A stretch of 64,000 bases of DNA, from the NCBI RefSeq assembly GCF_021545785.1, contig NZ_CP079801.1, forward strand, positions 1,054,001 to 1,118,000, written 5' to 3'. The position numbers were made by a program, and so were the translations under genes. Under the pieces are notes generated by a model. The model had not been told where the DNA came from. It was given only the letters and a program-made list of their open reading frames with translations, and searched no databases. The DNA is from Halopseudomonas maritima. GTDB taxonomy: Bacteria; Pseudomonadota; Gammaproteobacteria; Pseudomonadales; Pseudomonadaceae. This document shows, one piece after another, positions 46,860 to 55,769 of the stretch; position 1 is the stretch's first letter, and each line of letters starts with the position of its first letter.

Positions 46860-46889
46860 GGCCGTTACACCTGACTGTGTAACGGCCGG
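46860..46889 (-). terminator. Intrinsic terminator downstream of bamB
   Basis: A perfect 12-bp stem, CGGCCGTTACAC (46860-46871) with GTGTAACGGCCG (46878-46889), is followed on the minus strand by a TTTTGTTTTTTC tract. It would end the bamB transcript before der, so der needs read-through or its own promoter. Confidence 0.85.
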
Positions 46890-46911
46890 GAAAGTATAAC
46901 CGCTTTTCGGC

Positions 46912-48051
46912 TTACTTCAGCTTGTAGGCAGCCAGATCGCCGCTGTTGCCATAAACAAACAGCAGGTCGCCCACAGTGATCGGCGCTGCGCGCAGGCCAT
47001 CACCATCGACGCGCACCCGACCGGCCATGCGACCATCGGTCTGAGCCAGCAAGTGCAGGTAGCCTTCAAAGTCACCGACGGCCACGTAGTTGCTGAACGC
47101 AACCGGCGCGGTCAGCTGGCGACGGGCCAACACATCCGTCTCCCACAGCTCGCGACCGCCACTGGCATCCAGCGCCTGCACGGTGCCGTCTGCCTCACTG
47201 ATATAGACACTGCCGAAGCCCGCACCGGGGCCGGCATAGCTGGACGTGGCGTACTGCCAGAGCGAGCGACCGGACTGGACATCCAGCGCCGCAACGTTGC
47301 CTTGAAAAGACACCACATACAGGGTCTGGTCATTCAGCAGCAGACGGCCGTCGATATCGACCATGCGCTCCAGCTCTGAGCGACCGGACGGCTGAGCCAC
47401 GCGCTGCTCCCACATCGGAATACCAGTATCGGCAGACAGCGCAACGACCTTGCCGCTGGCCAGACCGGCAAACACCTGACGTACATCCACCAGCGGCTCG
47501 CTGTGGCCTCGCACCGTGAGCACCGGCATGGTGGACTCATAGATCCAGCGCTGCTCGCCGCTGCTGATATCCAGCGCGACCAGTTTGTCATCCTGGGTTT
47601 GCACCACGACCACGTCACCATTGGTCTGCGGTGCTGCCAGCACTTCACTGGAGACGTGCGCGCGCCACTTCTCGCTGCCGTCCTCTTCGTCCAGGGTAAT
47701 CACCTGGCCATCGAGCGTGCCAACCAGCACCAAGCCACCGCCCGCACCCACAGCGCCAGACAGAGGCTCCTTCAGTTTGACTTCCCACTTTTTATCGCCA
47801 GACTCACGATCCAGGGCAACCACTCGGCCCTTGGCGTCAGCGGCGTATAGTGTCAGGCCGTCCAGCGCAGGTGTCAGATTGTTGTACAAATCACCCTGAC
47901 CCACGCCGATGTTGCGCTTCCAGACACGGTCCAGCTCAACTTCGGCATCAAACTTTTCCAGCTCGGCCGGCGGCAGCTCCTTGCTTGAGCTGCAGCCCAC
48001 CGTGATAGCGGCCGCCAGGCCCAGGATCAGACAACGGGACAACATCTTCAC
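46912..48051 (-). CDS. bamB: Outer-membrane protein assembly lipoprotein BamB
   Basis: BamB is the beta-propeller accessory subunit of the BAM complex that inserts outer-membrane proteins. The 379-residue protein has a lipobox VGC (Cys20) and repeating PQQ-like blades (VVALDRESGDKKWEVKL; LVALDISSGEQRWIYES; VAALDVQSGRSLWQYAT). The GTG at 48051 overlaps the yfgM stop by one base and has GAGG 7 bases upstream; an ATG six bases later (48045) is an equal alternative. It follows yfgM as in other Pseudomonas. Confidence 0.95.
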   Translation of the reverse strand: MKMLSRCLILGLAAAITVGCSSSKELPPAELEKFDAEVELDRVWKRNIGVGQGDLYNNLTPALDGLTLYAADAKGRVVALDRESGDKKWEVKLKEPLSGAVGAGGGLVLVGTLDGQVITLDEEDGSEKWRAHVSSEVLAAPQTNGDVVVVQTQDDKLVALDISSGEQRWIYESTMPVLTVRGHSEPLVDVRQVFAGLASGKVVALSADTGIPMWEQRVAQPSGRSELERMVDIDGRLLLNDQTLYVVSFQGNVAALDVQSGRSLWQYATSSYAGPGAGFGSVYISEADGTVQALDASGGRELWETDVLARRQLTAPVAFSNYVAVGDFEGYLHLLAQTDGRMAGRVRVDGDGLRAAPITVGDLLFVYGNSGDLAAYKLK

Positions 48052-48695
48052 TAGGCTTCCTCCGCCAGATCATCAAGTTTCAGTTGCAGCTGAGGACGAG
48101 CCGAGGCGTCTGCCAGCGCTTCGACGGCAGCCTGGTAGGCGGCGCGAGCCTCCTCCTTGCGACCGAGGCTGACCAGCAGGTCGCCACGTACTTCTTCGCG
48201 GCTGGCGGTCAGCTCAGACCCGCTGACCGGGGCAGACAACAGTTCAAGCGCCTCGTCAGCGCGATCAAGCTGGGCCAGCACACGGGCCAGTCGCTGACGC
48301 GCCACTTCCTGCAGGGCCTCGTCCTTGCTGCCGTCGACCAGATCACGCAGGCTTTGTTCGGCCCCCGGGAAGTCTCGCGCCTCAACAGCCAGTCGCGCCT
48401 GCATCAGGGCAGCAAAATCGGCATAGCGTGTGCTGTCGTAGTCGCTGCGCAGCTGTGCTGCCAGCTCGGCGGCGCGCGCACGGGAGGCCTCGGTATCGCT
48501 TGCCAGCACGGCTTCCATCATCGACTGATAAAGGGTGGACGCGTTCTGCGCCTGCGTGTTTTCGTAGTTCTGCCAGGCGTTCCAGCCGAACACACCGGCC
48601 AGTGCCAGCGCTACACCGGTCAACAGCGGCGCGCCATGACGGTTCCAAAGGTCCCGCAGTTTCTCAACCTGTTCTTCTTCTGTGTCGTAAGCCAC
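48051..48695 (-). CDS. yfgM: YfgM-family tetratricopeptide protein
   Basis: A 214-residue inner-membrane protein with one helix (HGAPLLTGVALALAGVFGWNAWQNY, about 20-42) and periplasmic TPR-like repeats. In E. coli YfgM associates with SecYEG and PpiD and helps hand exported proteins to periplasmic chaperones. It starts at GTG (48695) with AAGGAG at a 6-base spacing. Its position between hisS and bamB is conserved in gammaproteobacteria. Confidence 0.9.
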   Translation of the reverse strand: MAYDTEEEQVEKLRDLWNRHGAPLLTGVALALAGVFGWNAWQNYENTQAQNASTLYQSMMEAVLASDTEASRARAAELAAQLRSDYDSTRYADFAALMQARLAVEARDFPGAEQSLRDLVDGSKDEALQEVARQRLARVLAQLDRADEALELLSAPVSGSELTASREEVRGDLLVSLGRKEEARAAYQAAVEALADASARPQLQLKLDDLAEEA

Positions 48696-48734
48696 GCAAT
48701 GCTCCTTAGCGGTACCAAGAACGGTGTTCGCCGT

Positions 48735-50012
48735 TCAGATAATCTCTGCAAGCCGAGCGGGCAGTGCCTGCCAGCTCAGGTTTTCCTGTTCTGCGCCACT
48801 ACGCAGCGGCTTGAGGCCAATCTGCTCAGCAGCAACCTCGTCTTCACCCAGCACCAGCGCATACAGCGCACCGGATTTATCCGCCTTCTTGAACTGGCTC
48901 TTGAAGCTGCCGCCACCGGCGTGAACCACCAGACGTAGTTGCGGCACTGCATCGCGCAGCTGTTCCGCCAGGCGCAGGCCGGCCAGTTCAGCGGCTTCAC
49001 CCAGGGTGACGAGGTAGACATCGACCTGACGGGCCAGTTCAGCAGGCACCTGATCGAGGGTCTCGATCAGCAGCAGCAATCGCTCCATGCCCATCGCAAA
49101 ACCCACCGCCGGGGCAGGCTTGCCGCCTAGCTGGGTGACCAGACCATCGTAACGGCCGCCAGCACATACCGTGCCTTGGGCGCCCAGTTGATCGGTGACC
49201 CATTCGAACACCGTCAGACCGTAGTAGTCCAGCCCACGCACCAGGCGCGGGTTGATTTCGTAGGGAATGCCCACAGCGTCCAGCAGCTTGCGCAAGCCAT
49301 CAAAATGCGCACGCGCCTCATCGTTCAGGTAATCGGCCAACTTCGGCGCATCCACCAGTAGCGCCTGGGTATCGGGGTTCTTGCTGTCGAGAATCCGCAG
49401 CGGGTTGCTGGCCAGGCGGCGCTGGCTGTCTTCGTCCAGTTGATCAAAACGCGCCTTGAGATAGGCGACCAGATCGTCACGGTAGCGCGCGCGATCTTCC
49501 GAACTGCCCAGGCTGTTCAGTTCCAGCTTGACTGCACCACTGATGCCCAGACGCTGCCACAGGCGCCAGGACAGCACGATCAGCTCGGCGTCTACGTCCG
49601 GGCCGGCAAAGTTGAAGGTTTCCACGCCGATCTGATGGAACTGGCGGTAGCGCCCCTTCTGCGGCCGTTCGTGACGGAACATCGGGCCGGTGTACCAGAC
49701 CTTGTGACCCACGCCGCCGCCCAGCAGGCCGTGCTGCAGCATGGCGCGCACGCAGCCAGCAGTACCTTCAGGGCGCAGGGTCAGGGAGTCGCCATTGCGG
49801 TCGTCGAAGGTGTACATCTCCTTCTCGACAATATCGGTTACCTCACCGATCGAACGCTTGAACAGCTCGGTGGGCTCAACGATGGGCAGGCGGATCTGCT
49901 GATAACCGTAGCCAGCCAGCAGATCTGCTACGGTGCGCTCCAGATACTGCCAGAGCGCGCTGTCGGCGGGCAGGATGTCGTTCATGCCGCGCACGGCTTG
50001 CAGGGTCTTCAA
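48735..50012 (-). CDS. hisS: Histidyl-tRNA synthetase
   Basis: A class II aminoacyl-tRNA synthetase of 425 residues. Motif features include LQAVRGMNDILP at the start, the GSGFRHERPQKGRYRQF-like motif 2 (YTGPMFRHERPQKGRYRQFHQ), the histidine-specific RGLDYYGLTVFEW and the C-terminal anticodon domain. The family alignment points to a TTG start at 50012 (TTGAAGACCCTGCAAG) with AGGAAA 6-7 bases upstream; there is no ATG until residue 10, inside the conserved core. A longer frame to 50240 overlaps ispG and is rejected. Confidence 0.95.
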   Translation of the reverse strand: MKTLQAVRGMNDILPADSALWQYLERTVADLLAGYGYQQIRLPIVEPTELFKRSIGEVTDIVEKEMYTFDDRNGDSLTLRPEGTAGCVRAMLQHGLLGGGVGHKVWYTGPMFRHERPQKGRYRQFHQIGVETFNFAGPDVDAELIVLSWRLWQRLGISGAVKLELNSLGSSEDRARYRDDLVAYLKARFDQLDEDSQRRLASNPLRILDSKNPDTQALLVDAPKLADYLNDEARAHFDGLRKLLDAVGIPYEINPRLVRGLDYYGLTVFEWVTDQLGAQGTVCAGGRYDGLVTQLGGKPAPAVGFAMGMERLLLLIETLDQVPAELARQVDVYLVTLGEAAELAGLRLAEQLRDAVPQLRLVVHAGGGSFKSQFKKADKSGALYALVLGEDEVAAEQIGLKPLRSGAEQENLSWQALPARLAEII

Positions 50013-50038
50013 AGTCGCTTTCCTAAATGCTTGGCCGC

Positions 50039-51151
50039 TCAGCCGCGGGCGATGGTATTGGCTTCCACCGCCTGCTTGGCTGCGACCTTGTCTCGAATCA
50101 TTTTTTCCAGCCGGTCGACCAGCTCCAGGTTGTCCACCTTCTGGTCCGGCTTGCCGTCCTGATAGATCAGGTTGTTCGGCGTGCCGCCGGTCAGGCCGAT
50201 ATCGGCCTCCTTGGCTTCGCCCGGGCCGTTGACCACGCAACCGATCACTGCCACATCCATCGGCGTGAGCACATCCTCAAGACGCGTCTCCAGCTCGTTC
50301 ATGGTTTTGACCACGTCGAAGTTCTGTCGCGAGCAGCTGGGGCAGGCAATAAAGTTGATGCCACGCGAGCGCAGGCGCAGGGACTTGAGGATGTCGAAGC
50401 CGACACGAATCTCTTCAACCGGATCAGCCGCCAACGAAATACGGATGGTATCGCCAATGCCTTCTGCCAGCAGCATGCCAAGTCCGACCGCCGACTTCAC
50501 GGTGCCGGAGCGCAGGCCGCCGGCTTCGGTGATACCCAGGTGCAACGGCTGTTCGATCTGCTTGGCCAGCAGGCGATAAGCCTCCACCGCCATGAATACA
50601 TCGGACGCCTTGACGCTGACTTTGAAGTCTTGGAAGTCCAGGCGATCCAGGTGCTCGACATGACGCAGGGCCGACTCGACCAGCGCCGCCGGAGTCGGCT
50701 CACCGTATTTCTTCTGCAGGTCCTTTTCCAGCGAACCGGCGTTAACGCCAATGCGGATCGGAATGCCGTTATGACGCGCGGCGTCGACCACCGCCTTGAC
50801 GCGGTCCTCACGGCCAATATTGCCGGGATTGATGCGCAGGCAGTCGACACCCAGATCAGCCACGCGCAGGGCAATCTTGTAGTCGAAGTGGATATCCGCA
50901 ACCAGGGCAATGCCCACTTGCTTGCGAATGTCACCAAAGGCCTCCGCGGCCTCCATGCTGGGTACCGAAACCCGAACAATATCGGCGCCCACCTCTTCCA
51001 GACGCCGAATCTGGGCCACGGTAGCGGCCACATCGCAGGTCTCGGTATTGGTCATGCTCTGCACTGAAATCGGCGCATCACCGCCAACCAGTACCGAACC
51101 CACCTTGATCTGCCGGGAAACGCGCCGTTTTACGGGCGACTGATGCTGCAT
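50039..51151 (-). CDS. ispG: 4-hydroxy-3-methylbut-2-enyl diphosphate synthase
   Basis: IspG (GcpE) carries out the penultimate step of the MEP isoprenoid pathway with a [4Fe-4S] cluster. The 370-residue protein has a TIM barrel (VQSMTNTETCDVAATV; RINPGNIG; GVNAGSLEKDL) and a reductase domain with cluster ligands Cys270, Cys273 and Cys305 plus Glu312 (CPSCSRQ, GCVVNGPGEA). The ATG at 51151 has AGGAGG at 10 bases. It needs Fe-S assembly machinery not found in this window. Confidence 0.97.
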   Translation of the reverse strand: MQHQSPVKRRVSRQIKVGSVLVGGDAPISVQSMTNTETCDVAATVAQIRRLEEVGADIVRVSVPSMEAAEAFGDIRKQVGIALVADIHFDYKIALRVADLGVDCLRINPGNIGREDRVKAVVDAARHNGIPIRIGVNAGSLEKDLQKKYGEPTPAALVESALRHVEHLDRLDFQDFKVSVKASDVFMAVEAYRLLAKQIEQPLHLGITEAGGLRSGTVKSAVGLGMLLAEGIGDTIRISLAADPVEEIRVGFDILKSLRLRSRGINFIACPSCSRQNFDVVKTMNELETRLEDVLTPMDVAVIGCVVNGPGEAKEADIGLTGGTPNNLIYQDGKPDQKVDNLELVDRLEKMIRDKVAAKQAVEANTIARG

Positions 51152-51165
51152 AACGTGCTGACCTC

Positions 51166-52119
51166 CTACTCGCCGAGGCGCATGCGGACAACGCCCGAAC
51201 GCCCCTGCGGCGGCAGTGTGACGGAATTACCCTGAAAACGAATCTCGGTGACCGCGCTGCGATCACCAATAACCAGATCGACCGGGCCGCTGTGGTTCAA
51301 ATCAAGCGCCTGCCCTTCACGCATCAGCCCGCTGTGCAGCACACCGCCACCGACCGCGGATACCTGAACCCAGCAATCGGCAGCGACGCTCAGATACAGA
51401 CCAGCCGCTGTCGGCGCAGCGGGCTCAGCCTCGGCGGACGCTGACTCTGCTGTTTCAGTGACCTCAGGTGCAGACTGTTCAACCTCGCCATCACCCTGAG
51501 GCGCCGGCGCGACGTGCTGCTCGGTGGCCGGCGCAGACTCCTCGCCCGGCTGCTCGACCGGCAGCAAATCTGCGGGCAAGCCGCCGGCTTGCTCGGCAAT
51601 GGCTTCGGGCAACGTAATGGCATCCACTTCAACGTCGTCGAGCAACGCCTGGCCTGCCAGCTCGTCCAGCGCCGGCAACGGCTCAGGCGCGGGCTGACTG
51701 GTCTCGTACCACCACAGCGCAGACAGCACCAGCGCCAAAATGATAATGAGCGAGCTCCACCACATCAGGGTGCGGCCGCTGCGGCTTGGTGCCTGGATGC
51801 GGGCAATGCTGCTCACTGCGCGTTCACGCGCCTCGATACCGCGCTCCTGATCGAAAGCCAGCGCCATGCGGGTCGGGTCCAGGCCCATCAAGCGGGCATA
51901 ACCACGAATGTAGCCGCGGGCGAAGGTGTCACCGGGCAGTCGGTCGTAGTTACCCTGCTCTATGCCCTCGACCGCCTGACGGGAAATTTTCAGCTCCTGC
52001 GCCACCTCGGCGACCGACATGCTGCGTGCTTCACGCGCTTCACGCAGTACCTGACCGGGGCGCCCGAGGGGGCCTGTTTGTGCCATGTCTGCCACTGCAT
52101 CATGACGCTCGGAACTCAT
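51166..52119 (-). CDS. rodZ: Cytoskeleton/cell-shape protein RodZ
   Basis: A 317-residue bitopic protein linking MreB filaments to the elongation machinery. The cytoplasmic HTH domain (22-85, LREAREARSMSVAEVAQELKISRQAVEGIEQG) is followed by one membrane helix (117-138), an acidic, Pro/Glu/Ala-rich periplasmic linker and a DUF4115 beta domain (from about 245, GLYLSVAADCWVQVSAVGG). It sits between pilF and ispG, the conserved Pseudomonas order, two bases after pilF. Confidence 0.93.
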   Translation of the reverse strand: MSSERHDAVADMAQTGPLGRPGQVLREAREARSMSVAEVAQELKISRQAVEGIEQGNYDRLPGDTFARGYIRGYARLMGLDPTRMALAFDQERGIEARERAVSSIARIQAPSRSGRTLMWWSSLIIILALVLSALWWYETSQPAPEPLPALDELAGQALLDDVEVDAITLPEAIAEQAGGLPADLLPVEQPGEESAPATEQHVAPAPQGDGEVEQSAPEVTETAESASAEAEPAAPTAAGLYLSVAADCWVQVSAVGGGVLHSGLMREGQALDLNHSGPVDLVIGDRSAVTEIRFQGNSVTLPPQGRSGVVRMRLGE

Positions 52120-52121
52120 GA

Positions 52122-52871
52122 TTATTCGGACTCCACAAGCGCTTTCGCTTCGGGACTATTGGGATAAAGACGTTTTAGTTGCAGGCCGTAACTGACGGCC
52201 TTGCTGTGATCTTCAAAGCGACGCGCCAACTGCACGCCAAGCCACAAACTGGGCGCATTCTGGCTGGATAGCTGGTCAAAACGACGATAGTGAGTCCACG
52301 CCGGAACAAACTCCCCCGCCGCAAACTCCAGCTGCGCCAGCTCCAGCAACGCCCTTGGCTGGCGGCTGTTCAGGCGCAGCGAGCGTTCAAGATTCTCCCG
52401 CGCCGAGGCGGAGTCACCCATGCGCAGATAGGTAATACCCATATTCTCGAACACCCGCGAGCGTTCGCTGTAGAGGGTATCAGCCGCGGCCTTCTGGAAA
52501 TAGTTCAGCGCCTCGGCATAGCGTTCGCGATCCAGCAGGAAGGCACCGTAGTTGTTCAGGATACGCGCGTTACCCGCGTCGGCGGACAACGCTGAGCGAA
52601 AGTGCTCTTCCGCAGCGTCGTACTCGCCTTCCTGCTGAAACACCAGCGCCAGCACCATATGAGCCGACGCCGAGCGCGGGTCCAACTTCAGGGCTTCACT
52701 GAGCGGCTGCTTGGCGCGCTCGGTCTCACCTTTTTGCAAATAACCAATACCCAGCTGGATGTAGGCATCGCGAGCCGCGTCCGGATCCACCTTGCGAGGC
52801 ACATCCCCGGTCGTGACGCAGCCCGCCAACAGCAGGCTGAGTAGTAGGATCGCGGCGCTTGGCTTGCTCAT
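52122..52871 (-). CDS. pilF: Type IV pilus pilotin PilF (PilW)
   Basis: An outer-membrane lipoprotein of 249 residues (lipobox LAGC, Cys18) made of about six TPR repeats (AYIQLGIGYLQKGETERAKQPLSEALKLDP and following). PilF brings the PilQ secretin to the outer membrane in Pseudomonas. The ATG at 52871 has AAGGA 8 bases upstream. Its place between rlmN and rodZ supports the assignment; no other pilus gene is in the window. Confidence 0.92.
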   Translation of the reverse strand: MSKPSAAILLLSLLLAGCVTTGDVPRKVDPDAARDAYIQLGIGYLQKGETERAKQPLSEALKLDPRSASAHMVLALVFQQEGEYDAAEEHFRSALSADAGNARILNNYGAFLLDRERYAEALNYFQKAAADTLYSERSRVFENMGITYLRMGDSASARENLERSLRLNSRQPRALLELAQLEFAAGEFVPAWTHYRRFDQLSSQNAPSLWLGVQLARRFEDHSKAVSYGLQLKRLYPNSPEAKALVESE

Positions 52872-52897
52872 GTCAACATCCTTTCCGGCTTGAGTAG

Positions 52898-54049
52898 TTA
52901 ACCCGCGTTACGCTGCCCGCGCTCAGTGGCATCGGCCGCCTCGGCAAGCTGGCGCACGGCAATATAGCGTTCGCTGCGGCGGGTGCGGTCCATCACCTGA
53001 CCAACCAGTTGGCCACAGGCAGCGTCGATATCTTCTCCCCGGGTAGTACGCACGGTGACGTTATAGCCAGCGTTATGCAACATGTCCTGGAAACGGCGGA
53101 TAGCATTGTTGCTCGGTCGCTCGTAACCGGAATACGGGAAGGGGTTGAAGGGGATCAGGTTGATCTTGCACGGGATATCGCGCAGCAGCTCGATCATCTC
53201 GGCAGCATGCTCGGGTTGATCGTTGACGCCCTTGAGCAGGGTGTACTCAATGGTCAGCGAGCGCTTTTCGCCAAGCCCGGCGATGTAGCTCTTGCAGGCT
53301 GGCAGCAGCACTTCCAGCGGGTACTTCTTGTTTAGGGGCACCAGCTCGTTGCGCAATGCGTTGTTCGGCGCATGCAGCGACAGCGCCAGGGCAACATCCA
53401 TATCCTCGGCCAGCTTGTTGATCATCGGCACCACGCCCGAGGTCGACAGCGTCACCTTACGCTTGGAAATACCGTAGCCCAGATCGTCCATCATTAACGT
53501 CATGGCATCCACAACGTTGTCGTAATTCAGTAGCGGCTCACCCATGCCCATCATCACCACGTTGGTGACGGCACGGTCGGCGGTTGCCGGTACAGAGCCA
53601 AAGGACTTGCTGGCGATCCACACCTGGCCAATGATCTCGGCCACGGTCAGGTCGCTGTTGAAGCCCTGTTTGCCGGTCGAGCAGAAGCTGCAGTCCAGCG
53701 CACAACCCGCCTGGGAGGACACGCACAGGGTGCCACGTCCGTTCTGCGGAATGTACACGGTCTCAACGCAACTGCCCGAGGCAACCCGCACGACCCACTT
53801 GCGTGTGCCGTCGCGGGAAATATCCTCGCTGACAACTTCGGGACCGCGAATTTCGGCGTTGGCCTTGAGCTTTTCGCGCAGGGCCTTGCCGATATTGGTC
53901 ATGTCATCGAAGTTGTCCACGCCATAGTGATGCATCCATTTCATGACCTGGCCGGCACGAAAACGCTTCTCTCCCAATCCTTCGAAGAAAGCTTCCAGTT
54001 TCTGCTGTGTCAGACCCAGCAGATTGGTCTTGCTGGTGGTATCAGTCAT
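52898..54049 (-). CDS. rlmN: Dual-specificity 23S rRNA/tRNA adenine-C2 methyltransferase
   Basis: A radical-SAM enzyme methylating C2 of A2503 in 23S rRNA and A37 in some tRNAs. The 383-residue protein has cluster cysteines Cys116, Cys120 and Cys123 (CALDCSFC) and the conserved mechanistic cysteines Cys109 (RGTLCVSSQ) and Cys345 (DAACGQL). I chose the ATG at 54049 over an in-frame GTG at 54058; the ribosome-binding site is weak. It lies 39 bases after ndk, probably cotranscribed. Confidence 0.96.
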   Translation of the reverse strand: MTDTTSKTNLLGLTQQKLEAFFEGLGEKRFRAGQVMKWMHHYGVDNFDDMTNIGKALREKLKANAEIRGPEVVSEDISRDGTRKWVVRVASGSCVETVYIPQNGRGTLCVSSQAGCALDCSFCSTGKQGFNSDLTVAEIIGQVWIASKSFGSVPATADRAVTNVVMMGMGEPLLNYDNVVDAMTLMMDDLGYGISKRKVTLSTSGVVPMINKLAEDMDVALALSLHAPNNALRNELVPLNKKYPLEVLLPACKSYIAGLGEKRSLTIEYTLLKGVNDQPEHAAEMIELLRDIPCKINLIPFNPFPYSGYERPSNNAIRRFQDMLHNAGYNVTVRTTRGEDIDAACGQLVGQVMDRTRRSERYIAVRQLAEAADATERGQRNAG

Positions 54050-54088
54050 GGCAATCACATCACTCGGCTGAGAGAACCAAACCCGGCC

Positions 54089-54514
54089 TTAGCGCGGGCA
54101 GAGTTCAGTTTCGGCGAAGAAGTAGGCCACTTCACGGGCAGCGGAAGTGGTGGAGTCGGAACCGTGCACGGCGTTGGCATCGATGGACTCGGCGAAGTCG
54201 GCGCGGATAGTGCCGGCAGCAGCTTCTTTCGGGTTGGTAGCGCCCATCAGGTCACGGTTCTTCAGGACCGCGCCCTCGCCTTCCAGCACTTGTACAACAA
54301 CTGGGCCAGAGGTCATGAAGCCAACCAGATCCTTGAAGAAGGGGCGCTCTTTGTGCTCGGCGTAGAAGCCTTCGGCATCGGTCTGGGACAGCTGAACCAT
54401 CTTGGCTGCAACAACGCGCAGACCAGCCTTTTCAAAACGGGTCAGAATCTCGCCAATAACGTTCTTGGCAACGGCATCGGGCTTGATGATGGACAGGGTG
54501 CGTTCAACGGCCAT
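54089..54514 (-). CDS. ndk: Nucleoside diphosphate kinase
   Basis: Ndk balances nucleoside triphosphates by phosphate transfer from ATP. At 141 residues it is the standard short form, with the phosphorylated His117 in NAVHGSDS and the KPDAV start region. In P. aeruginosa it follows the isc genes; here it follows a single desulfurase gene. A TATAAT in the upstream hairpin may be its -10. Confidence 0.97.
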   Translation of the reverse strand: MAVERTLSIIKPDAVAKNVIGEILTRFEKAGLRVVAAKMVQLSQTDAEGFYAEHKERPFFKDLVGFMTSGPVVVQVLEGEGAVLKNRDLMGATNPKEAAAGTIRADFAESIDANAVHGSDSTTSAAREVAYFFAETELCPR

Positions 54515-54559
54515 AAAACTCTCCAGACAGATAGTTACAGAATGAAATTACAAAAGATG

Positions 54560-54588
54560 GTTAACCTGCGGATTATACGCAGGTTAAC
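54560..54588 (-). promoter_or_regulatory. Hairpin with embedded -10 upstream of ndk
   Basis: GTTAACCTGCG (54560-54570) and CGCAGGTTAAC (54578-54588) form a perfect 11-bp stem, followed on the minus strand by CATCTTTTG. Its loop contains minus-strand TATAAT (54577-54572), a possible ndk -10 with a poor -35 (TTATCT, 18 bp upstream). It could terminate iscS transcription, start ndk transcription, or be a protein-binding site. Confidence 0.45.
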
Positions 54589-54611
54589 GACAAATAGATA
54601 ACAGTGCGCGG

Positions 54612-55763
54612 TCAGGCACTGCGCAGGCGCGGCACCACCTGACAGATGACCTCGGCAGCGCGCTGCACGTCGTCCGCGGTGGTATAACGCCCTAGCGACA
54701 GTCGAATGGAGCTGTGCGCCAGCTCGTCGCTCACACCGATGCCACGCAGCACATAAGAGGGCTCGACAGCAGCCGAGGTACAGGCCGAGCCACTGGACAG
54801 GGCAAGCTCCTTGAGCGACAACAACAGCAGCTCCCCATCAACACCGGCAAAGGCCAGGTTCAGGTTATGCGGCACGCGCGCCTCTGCACTGCCGTTCAGA
54901 CTGACGCCCTCAAGCCCGGCCAGCCCTGCCAGCAGCAGCTCGCGCAGCTCGCCGATGCGCGCAACCTCGCCCTCACGAAGCTGGCCTGCCAGCTCGAACG
55001 CCGCCCCCATACCGACCAACTGATGGGTGGCCAGCGTACCCGAGCGCAGGCCGCGCTCGTGTCCGCCACCGTGAATCTGCGCCTGCGGACGCGGTGTAAG
55101 ACCACGACGCACAAAGAGCGCACCCACGCCCTTGGGCCCGTAGGTCTTGTGAGCACTGAAGGACATCAGATCAACCGGCAGGCTTTTCAGGTCAATCGGC
55201 AGCTTGCCCGTGGCCTGCGCCGCATCCACATGAAATACCGCGCCAGACACCTGCGCGACCTGACCCAGCGCCCGAATATCGTTGACCGTGCCAATCTCGT
55301 TGTTCACCTGCATCAACGACACCAGCACAGTATCCTCGCGCAGCGCAGCCTGCAGCTGCGCCGGACTGATCACACCGGAGGCGTCCGGCTGCAGCAGGGT
55401 GACCTCAAAGCCATCCTGCTCCAACTGCTTGAAGCAGTCCAGCACAGCCTTGTGTTCGATAACGGAGGTGATCAGGTGGCGTCCACGCGAGCTAAGCGCG
55501 TGCGCCATACCCTTGATGGCCAGATTGTTCGATTCGGTCGCACCCGAGGTCCAGACGATCTCGCGCGGATCGGCGCCGACCAGATCAGCCACCTGACGCC
55601 GGGCGTTCTCTGCCGCCTCTTCGGCTTTCCAGCCGTAGACATGCGAGCGCGAGGCCGGATTGGCAAAATTGCCATCCATGGTCAGGCAGGCAACCATTTT
55701 CTCGGCAACCGCCGGATCAACCGGCGTAGTCGCCGCATAATCCAGATAAATAGGCTGTTTCAT
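54612..55763 (-). CDS. iscS: IscS-type cysteine desulfurase, C-terminally short, without isc neighbours
   Basis: This PLP enzyme releases sulfur from cysteine for Fe-S clusters and thiolation. Lysine 206 (SFSAHKTYGPKG) binds PLP, and Cys328 in the SGSACTSAAVEPSYVLR loop carries the persulfide; the numbering agrees with E. coli IscS. The protein stops at residue 383 (VVPRLRSA), about 20 residues short of the usual 404, so it lacks the C-terminal tail implicated in IscU binding. It begins 6 bases after cysE with GAGGTGAT. Around it iscR, iscU, iscA, hscB, hscA, fdx and iscX are all missing. It may serve tRNA thiolation or an IscU encoded elsewhere. Confidence 0.9.
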   Translation of the reverse strand: MKQPIYLDYAATTPVDPAVAEKMVACLTMDGNFANPASRSHVYGWKAEEAAENARRQVADLVGADPREIVWTSGATESNNLAIKGMAHALSSRGRHLITSVIEHKAVLDCFKQLEQDGFEVTLLQPDASGVISPAQLQAALREDTVLVSLMQVNNEIGTVNDIRALGQVAQVSGAVFHVDAAQATGKLPIDLKSLPVDLMSFSAHKTYGPKGVGALFVRRGLTPRPQAQIHGGGHERGLRSGTLATHQLVGMGAAFELAGQLREGEVARIGELRELLLAGLAGLEGVSLNGSAEARVPHNLNLAFAGVDGELLLLSLKELALSSGSACTSAAVEPSYVLRGIGVSDELAHSSIRLSLGRYTTADDVQRAAEVICQVVPRLRSA

Positions 55764-55769
55764 ATCACC

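Noticed and set aside
50013..50240. An upstream extension of hisS into ispG
   Set aside because: It lies in another frame of the ispG 3' end and adds 76 residues absent from histidyl-tRNA synthetases.
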